Below, piece by piece: positions 58,667 to 64,000 of a DNA stretch of 64,000 nt. Position 1 is the stretch's first letter. Each line of letters opens with the position of its first letter. Position numbers and translations under genes: made by a program. The notes beneath the pieces were generated by a model. That model was not told where the DNA came from. It did not search any database and saw only the letters and a list, made by a program, of their open reading frames with translations. The DNA comes from Terriglobia bacterium (GTDB lineage Bacteria; Acidobacteriota; Terriglobia; Bryobacterales; Bryobacteraceae): contig JANYDS010000018.1 in NCBI GenBank assembly GCA_025363475.1, positions 62,001-126,000 of the forward strand, in the 5' to 3' direction.

Positions 58667-59188
58667 TTGCAACATCTCAAGTCCCTGATCCGCGAAATTC
58701 CGGATTTTCCCAAACCCGGAATCTTGTTCTACGACATTACGACCCTCTTGAAGGATAAAGATGGCCTGCGCGAGACTATCGCCGGCCTGAAGGCCCCGTA
58801 CGCGGGCCTGGGCGTGGATGTCGTGGTTGGCGTGGAGGCACGGGGTTTCATTTTTGCACCCGTGCTGGCCTGTGAGTTGAACGCTGGCTTCGTCCCCGTC
58901 CGCAAGCCGAAGAAATTGCCGGGACTGCGCGCCCATGTGACTTACGATCTGGAATACGGCACGGACACGCTCGAAATCCACCGCGATGCCATCTTCGATG
59001 GCTGCCGCGTATTGATTGTGGATGATTTGCTCGCCACCGGTGGTACCGCGAAGGCGACAGTTGATCTGATTGAGCAACTAGGCGGTAAAGTAGTGGGCGT
59101 GGCCTTCGCGATTGAACTGACGTTCCTCGGCGGCCGCGAAAAGCTGGCGGGTTACGATGTGTTCTCGCTCATTCAGTACGACAAATGA
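58667..59188 (+). CDS. apt: Adenine phosphoribosyltransferase
   Basis: Apt salvages adenine with PRPP to AMP. The 173-residue protein shows [44 protein letters not shown] and the PRPP-binding [14 protein letters not shown]. Start is TTG 58667, about 11 nt after CGGAG; conserved sequence begins at once. ispE overlaps its stop as ATGA. Prs, which makes PRPP, is encoded two genes downstream, so supply and use of PRPP are co-encoded. Confidence 0.95.
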   Translation: MQHLKSLIREIPDFPKPGILFYDITTLLKDKDGLRETIAGLKAPYAGLGVDVVVGVEARGFIFAPVLACELNAGFVPVRKPKKLPGLRAHVTYDLEYGTDTLEIHRDAIFDGCRVLIVDDLLATGGTAKATVDLIEQLGGKVVGVAFAIELTFLGGREKLAGYDVFSLIQYDK

Positions 59189-60117
59189 CGTTGTCGGTCC
59201 GCGTACCCGCATACGCGAAACTCAATCTCGGCCTGCGGGTGCTATACAAACGCCCCGACAACTACCATGAGCTGCGCACTGTCTTTCAGACCATTTCCCT
59301 GGCTGACCGGCTCGACATCGCCTTCACTCCCGCTCGGAAGACAACGATAGACATCGCGGGGACTCCGGAAATTCCCGACAATCTGGTTGGACGGGCGGCT
59401 CATGCCGTACTCGAAGCCCTTAAAATTCATGCGGATATCCGATTTGAGTTAAAGAAGCGGATTCCCTCGGGTGCCGGGCTGGGTGGCGGGTCCTCTGACG
59501 CAGCCGCCGTGCTACTCGCGTTGCCTGTTCTCGCCGGGAAACACCTTCCACCGGCAAAATTGAACGCGATCGCCACGAGACTCGGCAGCGACGTACCGTT
59601 TTTCCTCTACGGTGGGACAGCGCTGGGCCTGGGGCGCGGCGAAGAGCTCTATCCCCTGCAGGGCAGCCGCGTGCGGCACGCTCTTCTGATAGCGCCCGCA
59701 GTTCACTCTTCCACCGCCGATGCCTACCGGGGCATGGCCGAACAATTGACATCAATTCCGTTACAAAATAAACTGGATAGTTTCCAGCAAAACCTGTGGC
59801 ACGATGGCGCCGGGCCTGCCGAAAACGACTTCGAACCTGTCGTTTTCGCCCAATACCCCGAGCTCAAACGTATCAAGGCACGGCTGGTGCGTCTGGGTGC
59901 CAGATCCGCAGCCATGACAGGCAGCGGCTCTGCTCTCTTCGGAGTCTTTGAAACTGCCGCGCAGCTTGACCGGGCGCAGGCGTCATTCCCTGACGAAAAG
60001 GTATTTCGAGTATCGTTCCTGAGCCGCGCTCAATACCGTTCCTCCTGGACACGCGCCCTCAAGTCCCACATAAAGGATCACAATATATGGCCGCCCCGAA
60101 GCGAGCACGCGTCTTGA
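59185..60117 (+). CDS. ispE: 4-diphosphocytidyl-2-C-methyl-D-erythritol kinase
   Basis: IspE phosphorylates CDP-methylerythritol in the MEP isoprenoid pathway. The 310-residue GHMP kinase has the N-terminal [12 protein letters not shown] motif, the ATP loop [15 protein letters not shown], a substrate loop [21 protein letters not shown] and motif [12 protein letters not shown]. It overlaps apt by 4 bases and prs by 31 bases, so these three are tightly coupled. dxr of the same pathway is at 13761, with its own leader. Confidence 0.95.
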   Translation: MTLSVRVPAYAKLNLGLRVLYKRPDNYHELRTVFQTISLADRLDIAFTPARKTTIDIAGTPEIPDNLVGRAAHAVLEALKIHADIRFELKKRIPSGAGLGGGSSDAAAVLLALPVLAGKHLPPAKLNAIATRLGSDVPFFLYGGTALGLGRGEELYPLQGSRVRHALLIAPAVHSSTADAYRGMAEQLTSIPLQNKLDSFQQNLWHDGAGPAENDFEPVVFAQYPELKRIKARLVRLGARSAAMTGSGSALFGVFETAAQLDRAQASFPDEKVFRVSFLSRAQYRSSWTRALKSHIKDHNIWPPRSEHAS

Positions 60118-61058
60118 ACCCCGACCGCATCAAAATCTTCACCGGTTCCGCCAACCCCGCGCTGGCAACCGAGATCTGCGAAAACCTGGGCCTCGAACTG
60201 GGCCAGACCAAGCTCAAGCGCTTCTCGGACGGCGAAATCAGTCTGCAAATCCTCGAAAATGTGCGCGGCGCCGATTGTTTCGTCATTCAGCCCACCTGTA
60301 CGCCCGTGGATTTCAACCTGATGGAAGCCTTGATCATGATCCATGCTCTGAAGCTCTCTTCTGCAGAGCGCATCACAGTGGTGTTGCCTTATTACGGTTA
60401 TGGACGTCAGGATCGTAAAGACAAGCCCCGCGTCCCCATCTCAGCCAAACTCGTGGCGTCGCTTCTCGAAACGGCCGGCGCGGACCGGATCATGGCGCTC
60501 GACCTGCATGCAGCCCAGATTCAGGGCTTCTTTGAGAAACCGGTGGACCACCTGTTTTTCCGCCCGGTGACGATTGATTACTTCAAACCCCAGAACATTC
60601 CGGACCTGACCATCGTTTCGCCGGATGCCGGTGGCGTGGAGCGCGCAAGGTCGATTGCCAAGCGCTTGAATGCGCCCCTGGCCATCATCGACAAGCGCCG
60701 CGAAGAGGCCAATGTCGCTGAAGTCATGAACGTCATCGGTGATGTCTCAGGCAAGAATTGTCTGATCGTTGACGATTTGATTGATACAGCAGGTACACTA
60801 GTGAAAGGTGCCGAGGCTTTGTTCGAGCACGGGGCGATCAGCGTCACGGCTTGTGCAACCCATGCGGTACTTTCCGGACCGGCTGTGCAGCGGATCGCGG
60901 AATCGCGAATTAAGGAAGTGGTGTTCTCAAACTCCATCCCCTTGAGTGAAGAAGCAAGAAAGTGCAAAAAGATCCGGCAACTGTCGGTAGCACCTTTACT
61001 CGCAAGGGCTGTGGAATCGATTCATCAGGAAACTTCTATTAGCGCGTTGTTTTTGTAG
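60087..61058 (+). CDS. prs: Ribose-phosphate pyrophosphokinase
   Basis: Prs makes PRPP from ribose 5-phosphate and ATP. The 323-residue protein has RFSDGEISLQI, LPYYGYGRQDRKDKPRVPISAKL-type catalytic loop, LDLHAAQIQGFF, SPDAGGVERA and the PRPP-binding NCLIVDDLIDTAGT. It starts inside the 3' end of ispE (31-base overlap in a different frame). An rplY gene follows after 89 bases; the prs-rplY-pth order is a widely conserved cluster. Regulation is probably shared with translation genes. Confidence 0.96.
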   Translation: MAAPKRARVLNPDRIKIFTGSANPALATEICENLGLELGQTKLKRFSDGEISLQILENVRGADCFVIQPTCTPVDFNLMEALIMIHALKLSSAERITVVLPYYGYGRQDRKDKPRVPISAKLVASLLETAGADRIMALDLHAAQIQGFFEKPVDHLFFRPVTIDYFKPQNIPDLTIVSPDAGGVERARSIAKRLNAPLAIIDKRREEANVAEVMNVIGDVSGKNCLIVDDLIDTAGTLVKGAEALFEHGAISVTACATHAVLSGPAVQRIAESRIKEVVFSNSIPLSEEARKCKKIRQLSVAPLLARAVESIHQETSISALFL

Positions 61059-61147
61059 TACAGGTTTTTGTGGTTTTGCAGGACCGCAACCCACGACTTG
61101 CCGCTTCGGTGGCAAAACGGACTTGCGCAATCTAAAGGAGAACGGAA

Positions 61148-61822
61148 TTGAGAATTGAAGCAGTAGTCGCTGCGGAGACTCGTGAGAGTCGCGGCAAGAA
61201 TGAAGCAAAGCGTCTTCGCGTTACCGGCCGCATTCCGGCAGTGGTTTACGGGGCGTTTAAAGAACCCGTCGCCGTCAGCGTCAACCCCAAGGACATCCTG
61301 AAGGTTCTGCATAGCAAGACGGGTCACAACTCGATCTTCGACGTGTCAATTACGGGCGGCGAAACCACCCCCGTGATCGTTGCGGAAGAGCAGTATCACC
61401 CGATCAAGGGCACCCTGATGCACATTGATCTCAAGCGCATCGATCTTACCCGCAAGCTGCGCGTGCCGGTGCCGATCCATTTGACCGGCGAAGCCAAGGG
61501 CGTCAAACAGCAGGGCGGTATTCTCGATCTGGTTACCCGCTCCATTGAAATTGAGTGCATTCCGGACGACATTCCGAACCAGTTCGATGTCGATGTCACC
61601 GAGTTGCTGATCGGTTCCAATATCCGCGTCTCTGAACTCCCCGTCAAAGAAGGCGTTCGCATCCTCACTCCTGCTGATGCCGTGATCGTGCACGTGGTTG
61701 GTATCCGCGAAGAAGCAGCGGCTGCAGTCGTTGCTGAACCTGAAGTAGCTAAGAAGGGCAAGAAAGAAGCGGCTCCGGCTGCTGCCGCTGCCCCGGCTCC
61801 TGAAAAGGGCAAGAAAAAGTAA
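61148..61822 (+). CDS. rplY: 50S ribosomal protein L25, CTC long form
   Basis: The 224-residue protein has an N-terminal L25 domain that binds 5S rRNA (RIEAVVAAETRESRGKNEAKRLR, GRIPAVVYGAFKEPVAV) and the C-terminal beta-domain of the general-stress CTC form (about 95-185), then an Ala/Glu/Lys-rich tail ending EKGKKK. The start is TTG 61148 with AAGGAG upstream. Pth follows after 6 bases. Confidence 0.94.
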   Translation: MRIEAVVAAETRESRGKNEAKRLRVTGRIPAVVYGAFKEPVAVSVNPKDILKVLHSKTGHNSIFDVSITGGETTPVIVAEEQYHPIKGTLMHIDLKRIDLTRKLRVPVPIHLTGEAKGVKQQGGILDLVTRSIEIECIPDDIPNQFDVDVTELLIGSNIRVSELPVKEGVRILTPADAVIVHVVGIREEAAAAVVAEPEVAKKGKKEAAPAAAAAPAPEKGKKK

Positions 61823-61828
61823 TCCGGC

Positions 61829-62419
61829 ATGTTTCTGGTGGCCGGCCTTGGTAATCCCGGCGAGCAGTATGCTGCAACGCCCCATAACCTGGGGTTCCTT
61901 GTGGTGGACCGGCTCGCCGCACGTCACAGCATTCGCGTGACACGCAAGGAATGCCAGGCGCTGGTCGGCCAGGGAAACATTGGTGGCAAAACAGTATTGT
62001 TAGCCAAACCCCAGACATTTATGAACCTCAGCGGACTGGCAGTTAAACCGCTGCTTGAAAAGAACGAAATTGCGGTCACGGACATGCTGCTGGTCTATGA
62101 CGAACTCGATCTTCCCTGGGGTTCGGTCCGCGTGAAACCGAAAGGTTCGCCCGCGGGGCACAACGGCGCTATCGATGTGATTGCAAAACTCGGTACGCAG
62201 CAAGTTCCCCGGCTCCGCCTTGGTGTCCATCCCGGACACCAGATTACAAGCGGAGTCGATTATCTGCTGTCGCGTTTTACGCGGCGGCAAACTGAAACCC
62301 TGGATGAGTTCATCGACCTTGCGGCCGATGCAGCTGAATCCATAATCGCCGAAGGCGTCGAAAAGTCCATGACGAAATTTAATCGTCGCGCCCAAGGTTC
62401 TACAACAGAGGAAGAATGA
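61829..62419 (+). CDS. pth: Peptidyl-tRNA hydrolase
   Basis: Pth releases peptides from prematurely dropped peptidyl-tRNA. The 196-residue protein begins [22 protein letters not shown] with the catalytic His (residue 20 of the HNLGF context), followed by [20 protein letters not shown] and [13 protein letters not shown]. Length and motifs are typical. The rpsF ATG overlaps its TGA as ATGA at 62416-62419, giving translational coupling in the rplY-pth-rpsF-rpsR-rplI series. Confidence 0.96.
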   Translation: MFLVAGLGNPGEQYAATPHNLGFLVVDRLAARHSIRVTRKECQALVGQGNIGGKTVLLAKPQTFMNLSGLAVKPLLEKNEIAVTDMLLVYDELDLPWGSVRVKPKGSPAGHNGAIDVIAKLGTQQVPRLRLGVHPGHQITSGVDYLLSRFTRRQTETLDEFIDLAADAAESIIAEGVEKSMTKFNRRAQGSTTEEE

Positions 62420-63018
62420 GAATCTACGAAAATCTGTTCATCGTAAAACCCGATGCAACAGAAGAAGAGATCGATGCCCTCGTTGACCTGATGAGCAAGG
62501 GGATCACCCAGTTTGGTGGCACCATTGACAAGGTTGACAAGTGGGGAAAACGGCGTCTTGCCTACCGCGTTGAAAAGCAGCGCGAAGGCTTCTATGTGCT
62601 GCTCCAGTTCAGTGCCGAACCGGCAACGGTGAAGGAATTCGAACGTCGTATGCGCGTGCAGGATTCCATCATTAAGTTCCTGACGGTGCGTATTGATGAG
62701 ACGCTGAAGCGGCTCGACAAGCGCAAGAAGGAACGTGAGAAGCGTGCTCACCGCAGGCCTCAGGCAGCGGCTCCGCAGCCCTCGCTCGCACAGCAGATGC
62801 TGGGTGGCGTGGCTGGTGATGGCGCGGCGCATCCTTTACCTGGTGCTCCCGTTGCTGTTCCCGCAGCTCCGGCTCATCCGGCGCCTGCGCAGCCCGTTGC
62901 TGAAGTTGAACAGCCCGCTGTTGTTGAACAGCCAGTTGTTGAGCAGCCCGTGGCAGAAGCAGCCGTTCCGGCAGCAGTCGCCACAGAACCCGGCCCTGAC
63001 AGCCAGCCCACTGAGTAA
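62416..63018 (+). CDS. rpsF: 30S ribosomal protein S6 with long C-terminal extension
   Basis: The first 100 residues are a normal S6 ([47 protein letters not shown]), which binds S18 in the small subunit platform. The protein then has a basic stretch ([19 protein letters not shown]) and about 85 extra residues rich in Ala, Pro, Val, Glu, with repeats of the type [11 protein letters not shown]. Most S6 proteins are 95-135 aa; this one is 200. The extension should be disordered and face outward. rpsR follows after 23 bases. Confidence 0.95.
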   Translation: MRIYENLFIVKPDATEEEIDALVDLMSKGITQFGGTIDKVDKWGKRRLAYRVEKQREGFYVLLQFSAEPATVKEFERRMRVQDSIIKFLTVRIDETLKRLDKRKKEREKRAHRRPQAAAPQPSLAQQMLGGVAGDGAAHPLPGAPVAVPAAPAHPAPAQPVAEVEQPAVVEQPVVEQPVAEAAVPAAVATEPGPDSQPTE

Positions 63019-63041
63019 TTAGAGGACACAGGAGATCTCAT

Positions 63042-63344
63042 ATGCCAGAACCAAGAGGCGGAAGGCCGATCGCGGCTTCACAACGCCCCACCGGCGGCGA
63101 CAAAGCTGCCGCAGTGGGCAAGAAACAGTATTTCCGGCGTAAGAAAGTATGCCGGTTCTGCGTCGAGAAGATCGACGATATCAATTACAAAGACATGCGC
63201 ATGCTGCAGGCGTTCATCGCCGAGCGTGGCAAGATTGTTCCGCGCCGCATCTCCGGGGTTTGCGCACAGCACCAGCGCCGCCTCACCGATGCAATCCTGA
63301 AAGCGCGTAACATTGCTCTGCTGCCGTTCGCGGCGGCGGTCTAA
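63042..63344 (+). CDS. rpsR: 30S ribosomal protein S18
   Basis: The 100-residue protein has an extra N-terminal Gly/Ala-rich stretch (about 25 residues) before the S18 core [42 protein letters not shown] and [24 protein letters not shown]. The two Cys of CRFC are the kind found in zinc-binding S18 paralogues, though the second pair is reduced to CAQH. It is cotranscribed with rpsF and rplI. An AGGAGA sequence precedes the start. Confidence 0.95.
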   Translation: MPEPRGGRPIAASQRPTGGDKAAAVGKKQYFRRKKVCRFCVEKIDDINYKDMRMLQAFIAERGKIVPRRISGVCAQHQRRLTDAILKARNIALLPFAAAV

Positions 63345-63358
63345 GGAGGATTCGCAAT

Positions 63359-63805
63359 ATGGAAGTCATTCTTAGAGCAGATATCGAACACCTCGGCAGC
63401 CGCGGCGATCTGGTAACGGTCGCCCCCGGTTATGCCCGCAATTTTCTGCTGCCCAAGCGGTTTGCTGTCGCGGCAACGGACTCCAACCGCAAGATTGTGG
63501 AGCAGGAACGCCAGTCGCATCTGCGTAAAGAAGCCAAGCAGATCGGCGAAGCGCAGGATCTGGCCAAGCTGGTGGAAGCAGTTTCGATCACCATCAAGCG
63601 CAAGGCTGGGGAAACCGATCATTTGTTTGGTTCGGTTACCGCCAGCGATGTTGCTGATGTGCTGGCACTTCAGGGTTATAACGTCGAGCGGCGTAAAATC
63701 CAGCTCGATGAACCGATTCGCACGCTGGGAGAACATAAAGTCTCTGTGCGTTTGCATCGGGAAGTGACTGCTGAAGTTACGGTGAATGTCGTTCGCGAAG
63801 ATTAA
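63359..63805 (+). CDS. rplI: 50S ribosomal protein L9
   Basis: The 148-residue protein has the N-terminal L9 RNA-binding domain (MEVILRADIEHLGSRGDLVTVAPGYARNFLLPKR-type signature, residues 1-50), the long connecting helix and the C-terminal domain (GETDHLFGSVTASDVADVL, TLGEHKVSVRLHREV). AAGGAGGA precedes its ATG. It is the last gene of the run, followed by a strong terminator. The usual partners ssb and dnaB are not between or directly after these genes. Confidence 0.96.
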   Translation: MEVILRADIEHLGSRGDLVTVAPGYARNFLLPKRFAVAATDSNRKIVEQERQSHLRKEAKQIGEAQDLAKLVEAVSITIKRKAGETDHLFGSVTASDVADVLALQGYNVERRKIQLDEPIRTLGEHKVSVRLHREVTAEVTVNVVRED

Positions 63806-63821
63806 AGTCGAGACGAATTAC

Positions 63822-63861
63822 AAAAAAGGGAGGCATCCGAAAGGGTGCCTCCCTTTTTTTT
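63822..63861. terminator. Strong bidirectional terminator with GAAA tetraloop
   Basis: An 11-bp stem (63828-63838 with 63843-63853, one G-U pair) closes on a GAAA tetraloop, with six A before and eight T after. It ends the ribosomal operon and can equally end a convergent minus-strand gene. Confidence 0.93.
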
Positions 63862-63876
63862 GCTCTTCGCGCGGAC

Positions 63877-64000
63877 CTAACTAAACTCTCCTTTCGTCGC
63901 CATTGGAAACATTGCGATTTGCGCCGCCTTGAGGGCAATTGAGTAAGGAACTGCATAACCGAACGTGGGTGCGTCGATCTTGGAAACCCAAGGGTAGCGT
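63877..64000 (-). CDS. C-terminal end of a minus-strand gene running off the window (tentative)
   Basis: On the minus strand a frame open to the window edge ends at a TAG (63877-63879). Its last residues read KIDAPTFGYAVPYSIALKAA and QIAMFPMATKGEFS. The composition is protein-like, and the terminator with A-run on its left side is what a convergent gene would need. Only about 40 codons are visible, so no function can be given. Confidence 0.4.
   Translation of the reverse strand, partial: RYPWVSKIDAPTFGYAVPYSIALKAAQIAMFPMATKGEFS

Overview
The window looks like chromosome of an acidobacterium, most likely a Solibacter/Bryobacter-type organism. This is inferred from gene content: a cyclophilin carrying the Solibacter-type C-terminal domain TIGR03437, large Oar-like outer-membrane receptors ending in Phe, a DUF5916 barrel protein, secreted cytochrome c and PQQ proteins, paralogous secreted families typical of the group, and a bacillithiol gene (bshC). 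I see no rRNA, tRNA, CRISPR array, insertion sequence or prophage.

Layout. 1-11.3 kb is mostly housekeeping: a LytTR response regulator, fabH, a SprT-like metalloprotease, a secreted 5'-nucleotidase, an SDR, the minus-strand operon scpA-scpB-rluB-CoA-binding protein, then hemD and argS. 11.3-18 kb has an unknown gene, a 625-bp intergenic region rich in RNA hairpins and CCTCC motifs, a beta-hydroxyacid dehydrogenase, a structured leader, dxr-rseP, and bshC. 18-30 kb is respiratory, secreted and regulatory: a cytochrome c/PQQ dehydrogenase pair, a secreted DHDPS-like protein, two adjacent sigma-54 activators with complementary missing domains, cyclophilin-TIGR03437, a beta-barrel receptor, and a cytochrome c/copper-monooxygenase-like protein. 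30-43.9 kb is accessory: a decayed higBA pair, two paralogous secreted proteins around a molybdate-type binding protein, DUF5916, dienelactone hydrolase, NHL protein, a frameshifted NTF2-like gene, TetR, DinB, amidohydrolase and an AlbA_2 protein. 44-57.4 kb holds glnA, malate synthase, FmdB, an Oar-like receptor, a secreted phosphodiesterase, a frameshifted SDR, a second dienelactone hydrolase, cca and xerD. 57.5-63.8 kb is a dense plus-strand run: unknown protein, receiver protein, acylphosphatase, apt, ispE, prs, rplY, pth, rpsF, rpsR, rplI, closed by a strong terminator.

How genes fit together. dxr and ispE are two steps of the MEP isoprenoid pathway in separate operons. apt and prs share PRPP. 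fabH, hemD, argS, glnA, pth, cca and the ribosomal genes are core metabolism and translation. scpA/scpB make the condensin partner complex.

The most unusual points are: (i) tandem hairpins with anti-Shine-Dalgarno loops and a terminator at about 12.28-12.36 kb, a small-RNA candidate; (ii) a dxr leader with mutually exclusive long helices; (iii) many genes with a TANNNT hexamer 6-9 nt before the start codon and no Shine-Dalgarno, suggesting leaderless mRNAs; (iv) an acylphosphatase gene whose only plausible start is CTG overlapping the previous stop; (v) the complementary sigma-54 activators; (vi) several genes broken by single-base indels at short homopolymers, which may be decay or sequencing error.
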